DNA of 64,000 nucleotides from Persicitalea sp963803495 (GCA_963803495.1 CAWDMP010000002.1:682001-746000); one strand, 5' to 3'. Positions 16,975-25,164 are shown, numbered from the stretch's first letter. Notes: a model not told the origin generated them from the sequence alone. Program-made: numbers and translations.

Positions 16975-17060
16975 GAAGGGAGAAGTCCGCACTCGCCGAC
17001 CGTTTAAGGCGAGTGACATCCTACTATTCCTACTACTAAGATCAATCACAAAAGAATTTT

Positions 17061-17100
17061 CAACTTTCAACTTTCAACTTTCAACTTTCAACTTTCAACT
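17061..17100. repeat. 7-bp tandem repeat (caacttt) upstream of an NTF2-like gene
   Basis: About 5.7 perfect copies of a 7-bp unit caacttt run from 17061 to 17100 and end five bases before the next ATG. Unit length and position resemble other A/T-rich leaders in this window. As a perfect microsatellite it could vary in length by slippage and so change leader structure or translation. Confidence 0.85.
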
Positions 17101-17105
17101 AAAAT

Positions 17106-17531
17106 ATGCTGACTAACGAATCAATCCAAGCGCTTGCCGAAGAATGGTACAAGAAACTCGACGTCCACGCCCCAATGGTGGAAGTACTGCCCATGCTGGT
17201 CGACGACGGCCTCGAAATGGTATTTCCCGAAGCGACCGTCTACGGCTGGGCAGGCTTTGAAGGCTGGTTTCAGCGGGTGATCCGCATCTTCTTCGATGAG
17301 GTACATACCGTCAAATCGGTCGAATCCGAAATCGACGGCGACACGGCTACTACCAAAGTGGTGGTGCAGTGGGAAGCCAGTGTGTGGGACGGGCCCGATG
17401 CTTACAGCAAGCGTATCAAGCTGGACGCCTACCAAACCTGGGGAATCAAAGAAAGCGCCGACGGCAAACCGCAGATCACGCTCTACACCGTGGACGAATT
17501 GAAGTACCACGAAGGCTCAGCAGAATTGTAG
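17106..17531 (+). CDS. NTF2-like (SnoaL-fold) protein
   Basis: This 141-residue protein has the NTF2-fold layout. A first helix reads NESIQALAEEWYKKLDVHAPMVEVLPML, then VDDGLEMVFPEATVYGWAGFEGWFQRVIRIFFDEVHTVKSVESEIDGD leads into the beta-sheet, ending with PQITLYTVDELKYH. It lacks the 'GLMQQLGV' tail of the upstream SnoaL proteins, so it belongs to a separate subfamily. No signal peptide. It follows the GMC/membrane pair after a 7-bp tandem repeat leader. Functions in this fold include hydrolase, dehydratase and isomerase; none can be assigned. Confidence 0.75.
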   Translation: MLTNESIQALAEEWYKKLDVHAPMVEVLPMLVDDGLEMVFPEATVYGWAGFEGWFQRVIRIFFDEVHTVKSVESEIDGDTATTKVVVQWEASVWDGPDAYSKRIKLDAYQTWGIKESADGKPQITLYTVDELKYHEGSAEL

Positions 17532-17618
17532 TTTCCGGGCACCTGCCTACCCAACCGCCGCGGCCGGAACCCCAACGGTCAGCCGCTGCTGAGCGGGATC
17601 AACCTAAAAACCTCAACT

Positions 17619-18011
17619 ATGAAAAACGTACCTGATACCAAGCTGGGTCAAATGTACAAGGACCACATCCAGCATATTCTCGACAAAGACATCGACGCCC
17701 TGCTCGACCAGTACACCGACGACGCGCTGCTCGTCAGTAGTTTCAGCAAGGAGCCCCAGATTTACAAAGGCCGCGCGCGGGTCAACGAACACATGCAGGG
17801 CATCCTGGGCATCGACGGCCTGGAGACCGACGTCGTGTTCTGGGCCGAAACCCGGGACCCCGAAACGCTGATGATTACCGAACAGATCACGATGACCGTC
17901 GGCGGCGAAAAAAGCAAGATGCGCTTTGCCGACAGTTGGGTACTCCAAGACGGCAAGATCGCTATTCACTTTGCGGGTATGGTGCAGCACCCGGACGGCT
18001 CGCTGGCCTGA
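17619..18011 (+). CDS. NTF2-like / SnoaL-like protein
   Basis: This 130-residue protein starts YKDHIQHILDKDIDALLDQYTDDALLVSSFSKEPQIYKGRARVNEHMQGILGIDG, the familiar 'dDavl.....p..y.Gr..i..h...l' pattern of SnoaL-like domains. It ends DSWVLQDGKIAIHFAGMVQHPDG. It is closest in style to small 'nuclear transport factor 2 family' proteins that act on, or simply bind, hydrophobic small molecules. It is the sixth gene of this fold within 8.3 kb. No signal peptide. Co-orientation with its neighbours suggests the same transcription unit or regulon. Confidence 0.8.
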   Translation: MKNVPDTKLGQMYKDHIQHILDKDIDALLDQYTDDALLVSSFSKEPQIYKGRARVNEHMQGILGIDGLETDVVFWAETRDPETLMITEQITMTVGGEKSKMRFADSWVLQDGKIAIHFAGMVQHPDGSLA

Positions 18012-18089
18012 TCGAGTAACCGAACCTCACTGACCACTTCATCCTGTATCCACCAAAGTATGTATCCCTATTTCCAACCTCCAAACGCC

Positions 18090-18815
18090 ATGCGTTACCT
18101 CAAACCAAACCAACTTCCGGTACCCGCCGATGTGTCGGTGGAGCCGGAGGGTGGGTGGCGAATTGGGCTTACGGTAAGTTTCGGTGCGCTGGCGCAACAG
18201 CCTTACGTGCGTAACTTTCCGGCGCTGCAAATGGCCTTACGAAGCCTGGCGGCTTCGTCTGCCACCCGCCATGTCGATATGCGGCAAATACTGCGGGGGG
18301 AGGTGGCGGTGCAGGGACTGGCGGCAGCGTTGATGGCGCTCGATGCCGAAGTCCGTATCACTGGGCCCATTCGGGAGCGCTCGGTCGGGCTGGTCAAGTA
18401 TTTGTCGCTGGATGGCGTGAAGCTGATGGCGGATGAGGTGATCCACGATTTCTTCATTCCAAGCGCAGCCTCACCAAAGTCCCGGCCTGGCAGTACTCAA
18501 AACAGCAACTACCAGTCGATCGACTACCTGCGCTCGGGGCAGGCGGTATGCGGCGTGGCGGTTTGGGCGCGCAAATCCGGCGATACCCTCGACGACGTAC
18601 GGCTGGTACTTTCAGGCTGTACGCGACTCCCGGCCCCACTGCGCAGGGTAGGCATGGCCCTACGGGGCCACGACTGCTCCTCCGAAAGTATCGAGCAAGC
18701 CATGCGGCGCTTGGGTGAAGAACGCCTCACGCTTTACAACCCTGATTTAACCCTGGGTAGCCATCTGTTCAATTTATCCAAAACCTTAATTAAGAGGGCA
18801 GTGCAGATGATTTAG
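18090..18815 (+). CDS. Reduced xanthine-dehydrogenase-type FAD-subunit-like protein
   Basis: About 241 residues if started at the ATG at 18090; an in-frame ATG at 18060 is possible. The sequence matches the later part of FAD-binding subunits of molybdopterin dehydrogenases. There is WRIGLTVSFGALAQQPYVRNFPAL in place of the family 'lrIGA...laelaa.p', then LAAALMALDAEVRI, and a CO_deh_flav_C-like end with RLVLSGCTRLPAPLRRVG. The first flavin-binding subdomain with its AGGTD loop is absent, and the 'NxAT.GGNL' motif is replaced by TRHVDMRQILRG. FAD binding is therefore unlikely in the usual way. No Mo or Fe-S subunit is nearby. It may be a scaffold or a repurposed binding protein. Confidence 0.6.
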   Translation: MRYLKPNQLPVPADVSVEPEGGWRIGLTVSFGALAQQPYVRNFPALQMALRSLAASSATRHVDMRQILRGEVAVQGLAAALMALDAEVRITGPIRERSVGLVKYLSLDGVKLMADEVIHDFFIPSAASPKSRPGSTQNSNYQSIDYLRSGQAVCGVAVWARKSGDTLDDVRLVLSGCTRLPAPLRRVGMALRGHDCSSESIEQAMRRLGEERLTLYNPDLTLGSHLFNLSKTLIKRAVQMI

Positions 18816-18879
18816 GAACTTGATAGCGTGGGGGCGGTGGAGACGTTCGCTTTTCCCGGAAGAATCTCGGAAGCAAAAG

Positions 18880-18898
18880 AACCGCACGGCGGCCCCGT
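18880..18898. repeat. Copy of a GC-rich interspersed element (aaccgcacggcggccc...)
   Basis: This 19-bp segment in the 134-bp gap before the DJ-1 gene matches, with one indel, bases 32564-32583, and more loosely the reverse complement of 21965-21980. All three copies are intergenic. See the finding on the interspersed repeat. Confidence 0.5.
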
Positions 18899-18949
18899 CC
18901 CTCACACAATCACAGCTCCCACGCCATCACGGCTTTAAAACTTAAACGC

Positions 18950-19516
18950 ATGAAACTGAAAGGTAAAAAAATTGGCGTACTCTTTGAAGCCGATTACTTC
19001 GAGAACGAGATATTTTACTACAAATTCCGCTTCCCGGAGGAAGGCGCTGAGCTGCATTTTCTGACGCGGCTTTGGGGCAACCCCAGCATTACTTTCCACG
19101 GCCACGAGTACCAGGCGCCGATGGAATGCAACGAGAGTTTCGAGAATATGAGCGACGAAGAGCTACGGAGCTACGACGCCATCATCGTGCCGTCAGGCAT
19201 GGTGTCGGACCGGCTGCGGTATACCGAGGATGTGACGAAAATTCCGCCCGCGACCGAGTTTTTGAAGCGCGCTTTTGCCGAACCGGGCATCCTGAAAGGC
19301 ATTATCTGCCATGGCCTGTGGCTCACCGCCCCGGCCACTGAATTGGTGAAAGGGCGTCCGCTCGTGTGCCATAACAACCTGATCGGCGACGCCAAGGCTT
19401 ACGGCGCGATCTACACCGACGAAGACGTGGTCGTAGACGGCGATCTGGTAACGGGACGCTCGGGTGGACACGCCCACTTGTTTGCCAGTAAGATTATCGA
19501 GTTGCTATCGAAATAA
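18950..19516 (+). CDS. DJ-1/PfpI family protein, short form
   Basis: This 188-residue protein has family-typical length. It opens KKIGVLFEADYFENEIFYYKFRFPEEGAELHFLTRLW, where Glu residues around position 18-20 suit the DJ-1 acid partner. The nucleophile Cys120 is in LKGIICHGLWLTAPA, with His next to it. It ends GDLVTGRSGGHAHLFASKIIELL, the usual 'G.liTar.p.d...f...ii..l' region with Gly-Gly-His instead of Pro. Relatives are proteases/deglycases, isocyanide hydratases or glyoxalase III. It is the second DJ-1-type gene of the cluster and much shorter than the one at 12.2 kb. Confidence 0.88.
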   Translation: MKLKGKKIGVLFEADYFENEIFYYKFRFPEEGAELHFLTRLWGNPSITFHGHEYQAPMECNESFENMSDEELRSYDAIIVPSGMVSDRLRYTEDVTKIPPATEFLKRAFAEPGILKGIICHGLWLTAPATELVKGRPLVCHNNLIGDAKAYGAIYTDEDVVVDGDLVTGRSGGHAHLFASKIIELLSK

Positions 19517-19555
19517 TGACTAGCCGTTATCCATTTTAAATAAACCCTCCTGATT

Positions 19556-19966
19556 ATGAATGCTTCATTTTTTCACATCGCTGTAACCGTCAAAGACATA
19601 GCCCCCTTCGAAGCATTTTACGCCAAACACTTCGGTTTTCAAAGGGCTCGGGTCATCGACCTGGGCGACGATGCCGAGCTACTTTTCCTGAAAAATGACG
19701 ACAACTTTTATCTGGAAGTATTCCCGCCCGAAGAAGACCGCCCCTACCCCATGGCTGTGGCCGACGGGCCACACTACCCCGGCCTGCGTCACATCGCTTT
19801 TTCGGTGGACGACGTAGAAGCCAAGCTCCGCGAAATGGGCGACGACGCACAGCTCACCCTCGGCCCGCTCAGCTTCGAAGACTTCATCCCTGGCTGGAAA
19901 ACCGCCTGGATCAAAGACCCCGAAGGCAACATCGTCGAGATCACGCAGGGGTATAAGGATAGTTGA
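19556..19966 (+). CDS. VOC (glyoxalase/bleomycin resistance/dioxygenase) family protein
   Basis: This 136-residue protein has the paired beta-alpha-beta-beta-beta modules of the vicinal oxygen chelate fold. Module one runs FFHIAVTVKDIAPFEAFYAKHFGFQRARVIDLG...LEVFPPEE. Module two runs LRHIAFSVDDVEAKLREMG...KTAWIKDPEGNIVEITQG. The metal ligands expected at His of FFHIAV, Glu of LEVF, His of LRHIAF and Glu of NIVEIT all appear present. Members are lyases, isomerases or dioxygenases acting on small carbonyl compounds. Its place behind DJ-1 proteins (possible glyoxalase III) suggests reactive-aldehyde or sugar-derivative chemistry, which is inference. Confidence 0.88.
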   Translation: MNASFFHIAVTVKDIAPFEAFYAKHFGFQRARVIDLGDDAELLFLKNDDNFYLEVFPPEEDRPYPMAVADGPHYPGLRHIAFSVDDVEAKLREMGDDAQLTLGPLSFEDFIPGWKTAWIKDPEGNIVEITQGYKDS

Positions 19967-20126
19967 AGAGAGTTGAAAGTTTATGAGTGCATGAGTTTTT
20001 TTGCAGAAGCCCAAAAAGATCATCGACTTCCCAACTCGCAAACTTTAAGTACTTCCAAGATGCCCAAAGCCACGCAACACTCATAAACTCATAAACTTTT
20101 TACTAATAAACTCTTAATCACTCAAC
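19967..20126. repeat. Intergenic region with complementary low-complexity words
   Basis: After the VOC stop the word 'gagttgaaagtttatgagt' appears. Before the next ATG the complementary 'aactcataaactttt' words occur in two to three copies. The 160-bp gap could fold as an imperfect stem. No gene or clear promoter was seen in it. Confidence 0.55.
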
Positions 20127-21953
20127 ATGAAAATCGACTTCACCTTTTCTGACACCATCACGGGCTATGTGACCGAGTATCATCCTGACGAAAAGTGGTT
20201 CTCCCTCGAAACCTCCGACGGGCGGCCTTTCCGCGTCAATATGACGCCTTCGCTCTATGCCCGCACCACGCGCAATCTGGATGAGCCTTATCAGGATGCT
20301 TCGGGTACTATGGACCAACTCCTTGCTAACAAAGGGCAGCACGTGTTTGCGTACGGTACTTTTTATCCGGGAGTGGAAGAGGACAAAAACGTCTTCGAAG
20401 GACAATGGCTCATCTTTCCCGGCCACGGCGCGGGTGAGTACCGCCACGAGGAGCCGAACTGGTGGATCGAGCAGATCAGGTCTTTGGGTACGAGCTACCT
20501 GAAATGGCAGTTCGACTATCCCAAAGAGCGGATCAACTACAACAACTACCGCACGATGCTGAATCTGGCGGGTACCAAGCACGGCGATTATTTGCAGGAA
20601 ACCGACACCATCTCACGCATGGTGTACGGAATGGCGTCGGCCTACATGCTGACTGGTCAGGACGAATTTTTGGAGGCAGCCGAGCTGGGTACCGAGTACC
20701 TGCGCGAGCACCTGCGCTTCTTCGACCAGGACGACGACTTGGTGTACTGGTACCACGGCCTGAAAGTCGAGGGACAGAAGGAGACCAAATTGCTGACGTC
20801 CGAATTTGGTGACGACCTGGATTCGATCCCGATGTACGAGCAGATTTACGCCCTCGCCGGCCCGACCCAAACGTATCGCCTCACGGGTGACGCCCGCATC
20901 CGCTACGACATCGACAAAACGCTCGACCTGTTCGAGAAGTATTATAAAGACCACGACGGCGAGGGGTACTACTCACACATCCACCCGATATCGCTAAGTG
21001 CCAAGGAGGAGTCGCTGGCCCACAACATGGCCCGTAAAAACTGGAACTCCGTCGGCGACCACGCCCCGGCCTACCTCATCAATCTGTACCTGGCCACCGG
21101 CGAGCAGGCCCACGCCGACTTCCTGGAATATACCTTCGACACGATCACCAAGTACTTCCCCGATTACGAGAACAGCCCGTTCGTGCAGGAGAAATTCATG
21201 GACGATTGGAGCAAAGACCAAAGCTGGGGCTGGCAGCAGAACCGCGCCGTGGCGGGCCACAACCTCAAAATCGCCTGGAACCTGATGCGGATGCAATCGC
21301 TGAAGTATAAGGAGTCGTACCAGGAGTTTGCCGAGAAAATCGCCGAGCTAATGCCCGACGCGGGTTCCGACCGGCAGCGCGGCGGCTGGTACGATGTGGT
21401 GGAGCGCGAGACGTCGGTCAACGGACACAGCTCGTTTGTATGGCACGACCGCAAGGCGTGGTGGCAGCAGGAGCAGGCGATTCTGGCCTATATGATTTTG
21501 CAAGGCGTAGACGGTAAGGAGGAGTACCAGAAGCACGCCCGGGAGGCGGCGGCTTTCTACAATGCCTTCTTCCTCGACACCGATGACGGCGGCGTGTACT
21601 TCAACGTCTTCGCCAACGGCATGCCCTACCTGCTGGGCACCGAGCGCTTCAAGGGCAGCCACTCGATGAGTGCCTACCACAGCATGGAGCTTTGCTTCCT
21701 GTCGGCGGTATACGTCAACCTGCTCATCACCAAAACGCCCACCTACTTCTACTTCAAGCCCTACCCCGACGCCTTCAAGGATGGCATCCTGCGCGTATCG
21801 CCCGACATCCTGCCCGAAGGCAGCATCAGCATCACCGAATGCTACATCGATGACGAACCCTACGAAAACTACGACGCCGAGAAACTGACCGTCACGCTTC
21901 CAAAGGGCGAGGAACAGGTGCGGGTAAAGGTACTGCTCACACCGAAAGTCTAG
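20127..21953 (+). CDS. AGE/cellobiose-epimerase-like (alpha/alpha)6-barrel protein
   Basis: This 608-residue protein has no signal peptide. After an N-terminal beta domain (about 1-95), residues 110-540 form repeated aromatic-rich helices typical of N-acylglucosamine 2-epimerase and glycoside-hydrolase barrels. They include WWIEQIRSLGTSYLKWQFDYP, MVYGMASAYMLTG, KNWNSVGDHAPAYLINLYLATGE, WQQNRAVAGHNLKIAWNLMRM, FVWHDRKAWWQQEQAILAYMILQG and KGSHSMSAYHSMELCFLSAVY. The His residues in VAGHNLKIAW and AYHSMEL sit where AGE-type catalytic His residues would be. A small C-terminal beta domain follows. Likely action is on a sugar, as epimerase, isomerase or hydrolase. It sits just upstream of the STAS/glgX genes. 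Confidence 0.72.
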   Translation: MKIDFTFSDTITGYVTEYHPDEKWFSLETSDGRPFRVNMTPSLYARTTRNLDEPYQDASGTMDQLLANKGQHVFAYGTFYPGVEEDKNVFEGQWLIFPGHGAGEYRHEEPNWWIEQIRSLGTSYLKWQFDYPKERINYNNYRTMLNLAGTKHGDYLQETDTISRMVYGMASAYMLTGQDEFLEAAELGTEYLREHLRFFDQDDDLVYWYHGLKVEGQKETKLLTSEFGDDLDSIPMYEQIYALAGPTQTYRLTGDARIRYDIDKTLDLFEKYYKDHDGEGYYSHIHPISLSAKEESLAHNMARKNWNSVGDHAPAYLINLYLATGEQAHADFLEYTFDTITKYFPDYENSPFVQEKFMDDWSKDQSWGWQQNRAVAGHNLKIAWNLMRMQSLKYKESYQEFAEKIAELMPDAGSDRQRGGWYDVVERETSVNGHSSFVWHDRKAWWQQEQAILAYMILQGVDGKEEYQKHAREAAAFYNAFFLDTDDGGVYFNVFANGMPYLLGTERFKGSHSMSAYHSMELCFLSAVYVNLLITKTPTYFYFKPYPDAFKDGILRVSPDILPEGSISITECYIDDEPYENYDAEKLTVTLPKGEEQVRVKVLLTPKV

Positions 21954-22116
21954 TTTAAAGTTGAAAACCGGGCCGCCGGAGCGGTTTAAAGTTGAAACGG
22001 GTTACTCGAACAGAAATCCGCGCTTCTGAGAGTTCGGGTTAGAAAGAGGAATATCCAGAATTTGGATGCTAAAACGACTTTAAACCTTCCACTTTAAACT
22101 TTAAACTACAAAAACC
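21954..22116. repeat. Intergenic region with 'gtttaaagttgaaa' / 'aaactttaaac' words and GC-rich element
   Basis: The 163-bp gap has 'agtttaaagttgaaa' words after the upstream stop and the complementary 'actttaaactttaaac' before the ATG of the STAS gene. The middle carries a GC-rich element (21965-21993) that occurs inverted at 32554-32586. No gene is visible. Confidence 0.6.
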
Positions 22117-22449
22117 ATGAACGTCAACATAAAAACCATCAAAGACATCACCGTTATCGAGGCGGAGGGTAACATCGACAGCCGGACGGCCGGGGAGTTC
22201 GAGAAGGCCTCCTTCGCGGCAACGCAAGAGGAAGACAAGCTGATCATCGACCTTTCCAAAGTCGAGTTCCTGTCCAGCGCCGGGCTGCGCTCGCTGCTCA
22301 TGCTGTATCGGCAGGTCAAAGCCCGCAATGGCAAGATCGTGCTCGTTGGGGTTTCGGAGGAAATTCAGGAGGTGATGGAAAACACGGGCTTCATCAATTT
22401 TTTCACCCTGACCGAACTTCTCGAAGACGGCGTAAAAGAACTCAGCTAA
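22117..22449 (+). CDS. STAS-domain anti-sigma-factor antagonist-type protein (first copy)
   Basis: This 110-residue single STAS domain belongs to the SpoIIAA/RsbV type. The segment LIIDLSKVEFLSSAGLRSLLMLYRQVK contains the phosphorylatable Ser at 54 (aligned with the DSxGL serine), followed by IVLVGVSEEIQEVMENTGFINFF. Such proteins are toggled by a serine kinase (RsbW type) and a PP2C phosphatase; both occur in this window, at 25.2 and 40.2 kb. Its stop codon overlaps the glgX start by one base (TAATG), so production of the two proteins is probably coupled. No B-type sigma factor is nearby, so its partner is likely something other than sigma. Confidence 0.93.
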   Translation: MNVNIKTIKDITVIEAEGNIDSRTAGEFEKASFAATQEEDKLIIDLSKVEFLSSAGLRSLLMLYRQVKARNGKIVLVGVSEEIQEVMENTGFINFFTLTELLEDGVKELS

Positions 22450-24653
22450 TGGCTACTGCAAAAACCAAAACGACCAAAGCGAAAGCGAAGCCCGCCAAAG
22501 CGGCTCCGGTGCAAAACGCCCTGCTCGACCAGAGCAGCAGCGACATCAGGATCGACTACTACCCGACCCACGAACACGAGGGGGTCAAGTTTCGGCGGGG
22601 CCACGCCATGCCTTTCGGGGCCACGACGGTACCCAACGGCGTCAATTTCAGCATCAGCTCGAGCGCGGCGACGGCCTGTACGCTGGTCCTTTTCGATCGG
22701 GGGGCCGACAAGCCGTTTGTCGAGATTCCCTTCCCCGACGAATTCCGGGTGGGTGATGTGTACTGCATGACCGTCTTCGATCTCGACGTCGAGCGGCTGG
22801 AATACGGCTACCGCATGGATGGCCCCTTCGCGCCGGAACTCGGCCATCGGTTTGATAAAAGCGTCATTTTGAGCGATCCTTACGCGCGTTCGCTCGGCGG
22901 CCGCGATACCTGGCTGGCCGAACCCAACTGGGACGACGTGTACCCCTACCGCTCGCGGTTGGCTTTCGAGGACTTCGACTGGGAAGAGGACCACCCGCTG
23001 GAGTACCCGATCGAGGATCTGATCATCTACGAAATGCACGTGCGGGCTTTCACCAAGCACGAAACGGCCAAGGTCAAAAACGGCGGTACGTTCAGCGCGA
23101 TCAAGCAAAAGATCAAGTACCTCAAAGACCTGGGTATCAACTGCATCGAGCTGATGCCAATCTACGAATACGACGAATGGGAAAACAGTAAACCCAACCC
23201 CGTGACGGGGGAAATGCTGGTCAATTTCTGGGGTTATAGCACAGTAAATTTCTTCTCGCCAAAGGCGGGTTACGCTGCTACCGGAAAGTTCGGGATGCAG
23301 GTGGATGAGCTGAAAACGGTCATCAAGGAATTGCACAAAAATGGCATCGAAGTGATTCTCGACGTGGTGTTCAACCACACGGCCGAGGGCGACCACCGCG
23401 GCCACACGATTTCGTTCCGGGGCATCGACAACAAGACCTACTACATGCTCACGCCGGAGGGGTACTACTTCAACTTTTCGGGTACCGGCAATACCCTGAA
23501 CTGCAACAACCCCGTGGTGCGCGACATGGTACTCGACTGCCTGCGCTACTGGGCCGCCGACTACCACATCGACGGCTTCCGCTTCGACCTGGCCGCTATC
23601 CTGGGCCGGGCCCAGGACGGCAGTCCGCTCAGCAATCCGCCACTGCTGGAATCGCTGGCCTACGATCCGATCCTGGCCAAGTGCAAGCTGATCGCCGAAG
23701 CCTGGGACGCGGGCGGGCTGTACCAGGTAGGTACCTTCCCCGCGTACGGCCGCTGGGCCGAGTGGAACGGCAAGTACCGCGATTCGCTCCGCAAGTTTCT
23801 GAAAGGCGACGAGGGCATGATCGGCGAAATGGTGCAGCGGATTCAGGGTTCGCCCGACCTATACTACTACCGGGGGCCGACGGCGAGCATCAATTTCATC
23901 ACCTGTCACGATGGCTTTACGCTCTACGACACCTTTGCCTACAACGAAAAGCACAACGAAGCCAACGCCGAGGACAACCGCGACGGGGCCAACGACAACA
24001 ACTCCTGGAACTGCGGGGCAGAGGGCGAAACCGACGACATCGAGATCAACTTCCTGCGCCACAAGCAGGTCAAGAACGCCCTCGCGATTCTGATGGTCAG
24101 CCAGGGCATACCCATGATCCTGATGGGCGACGAAATGGGCCGCACCAAGCACGGCAACAACAACACCTACTGCCACGACAATGAGCTCAACTGGCTCGAC
24201 TGGTCGCTGCTGAAAAAGAACCAGCACCTCTACGAGTTTGCGCAAAGTCTGATCCGCTTCCGCAAGGCCCACCCGGTGCTGCGGAGTTCGACGCACTTCC
24301 AGCATACCGACTACGTAGGCAGCGGCTACCAGGACATCAGTTTCCACGGTACCCACGCCTGGGCCCTCGACGGCTCGCCGAGCAGCCGGTCATTTGCCTT
24401 CCTGCTCGACGGCGCGCACGCCAAGCAGGGCGCGATCAAGGACGACACGATTTACGTCGCCATGAATATGTATTGGGAAGACCTCACATTTGAACTACCC
24501 AAGCTCGACAACGGCCGGCAGTGGCACGTATTCATCAATACCGACATGCCCCAGAAAGAGGTCGTCAGTACCCTCGGCAAAGAACCCGCCACCGACAGCC
24601 AGGACCACATCATCGTCGGCCGTAGATCGGTTATGATTTTAGTGGGAAAATAA
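22449..24653 (+). CDS. glgX: Glycogen debranching enzyme GlgX-type (GH13 isoamylase family)
   Basis: This 734-residue cytoplasmic enzyme hydrolyses alpha-1,6 branches of glycogen. A Lys/Ala-rich N-terminal tail (about 1-20) is unusual. It precedes a CBM48-like beta domain (about 45-150) with RRGHAMPFGATTVPNGVNFSI. The GH13 barrel follows: LDVVFNHTAEGD (region I), GFRFDLAAILGR with the nucleophile Asp (region II), LIAEAWDAGGLYQVG with the acid Glu (region III), and ITCHDGFTLYD (region IV). The typical GlgX stretch NEKHNEANAEDNRDGANDNN is present. It begins on the last base of the STAS stop codon and is followed by a second STAS gene, so phospho-switch control of glycogen use is suggested. Confidence 0.93.
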   Translation: MATAKTKTTKAKAKPAKAAPVQNALLDQSSSDIRIDYYPTHEHEGVKFRRGHAMPFGATTVPNGVNFSISSSAATACTLVLFDRGADKPFVEIPFPDEFRVGDVYCMTVFDLDVERLEYGYRMDGPFAPELGHRFDKSVILSDPYARSLGGRDTWLAEPNWDDVYPYRSRLAFEDFDWEEDHPLEYPIEDLIIYEMHVRAFTKHETAKVKNGGTFSAIKQKIKYLKDLGINCIELMPIYEYDEWENSKPNPVTGEMLVNFWGYSTVNFFSPKAGYAATGKFGMQVDELKTVIKELHKNGIEVILDVVFNHTAEGDHRGHTISFRGIDNKTYYMLTPEGYYFNFSGTGNTLNCNNPVVRDMVLDCLRYWAADYHIDGFRFDLAAILGRAQDGSPLSNPPLLESLAYDPILAKCKLIAEAWDAGGLYQVGTFPAYGRWAEWNGKYRDSLRKFLKGDEGMIGEMVQRIQGSPDLYYYRGPTASINFITCHDGFTLYDTFAYNEKHNEANAEDNRDGANDNNSWNCGAEGETDDIEINFLRHKQVKNALAILMVSQGIPMILMGDEMGRTKHGNNNTYCHDNELNWLDWSLLKKNQHLYEFAQSLIRFRKAHPVLRSSTHFQHTDYVGSGYQDISFHGTHAWALDGSPSSRSFAFLLDGAHAKQGAIKDDTIYVAMNMYWEDLTFELPKLDNGRQWHVFINTDMPQKEVVSTLGKEPATDSQDHIIVGRRSVMILVGK

Positions 24654-24695
24654 TAAGGAACTTTAAACATTCAACCTTAAACTTTAAACAAAAAC

Positions 24696-25031
24696 ATGGC
24701 TTTTTCAATAAAATCAAACGTCAAAGATGCAGCCGATGGTGGCAAAGTAGCCACCATTCATTTAGAGGGAGAACTTGATTCACTTTCGGCGCGATTGTTC
24801 CAAAAAGAGATCGAGAAAGTGGCGATCGAGTCGCCCAAAGACTTAGTACTCGACATGGAAAAATTAAGTTTCATGGCCTCAGCCGGGCTGCGGGTTTTGA
24901 TCTTTTCCAAGCAAAAAATTGGCTCCTCGCTGAATATTTATTTGGTCAAACCCCAGGAAGCCATCGTCGATACCCTAGACCATACCGGACTGCTGCACAG
25001 CGTCACGGTCGTGGATAAGTACCCGGCCTGA
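24696..25031 (+). CDS. STAS-domain anti-sigma-factor antagonist-type protein (second copy)
   Basis: This 111-residue STAS domain has DLVLDMEKLSFMASAGLRVLIFSKQKIG, with the candidate phospho-Ser at 62. The Asp usually preceding it is Ala here. It ends AIVDTLDHTGLLHSVTVVDKYPA. It is only distantly similar to the first STAS protein at 22.1 kb, so it is unlikely to be a recent duplicate. It lies 42 bp after glgX, behind an 'aactttaaac' leader, and 133 bp before an RsbW-like ATPase, the expected serine kinase. This pair alone would make a minimal partner-switch module. Confidence 0.92.
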   Translation: MAFSIKSNVKDAADGGKVATIHLEGELDSLSARLFQKEIEKVAIESPKDLVLDMEKLSFMASAGLRVLIFSKQKIGSSLNIYLVKPQEAIVDTLDHTGLLHSVTVVDKYPA

Positions 25032-25140
25032 GTAGGCGCACCCCTTGCCGCCGGGCCTGCGGTGGCGCAAACCCGGCGGCTCTTGCTCTGGTCCGAAGGC
25101 TGAAGCCTCCGGCAAGGGATATTGCTCTGGCAATCGGAAA
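25032..25140. other. GC-rich intergenic segment with inverted 'ccttgccg / cggcaagg' words
   Basis: Between the second STAS gene and the ATPase lies a GC-rich stretch with 'cttgccgccggg' near its left end and 'gcctccggcaagg' near its right end, plus a 'gcggtggcgc' part in the middle. It can form a stem. No T-run follows, so it is a structured spacer or weak terminator rather than a clear Rho-independent terminator. An open frame runs through it from 25045 but looks non-coding. Confidence 0.45.
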
Positions 25141-25164
25141 CAAGCACAATTGATCAAAGTACAA

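Noticed and set aside
17061..17100. Possible CRISPR-like repeat
   Set aside because: The unit is only 7 bp with no spacers; it is a simple tandem repeat.
22446..23567. A 373-codon open frame antisense to glgX
   Set aside because: It mirrors the GC-biased third positions of a clear GH13 gene; no family features.
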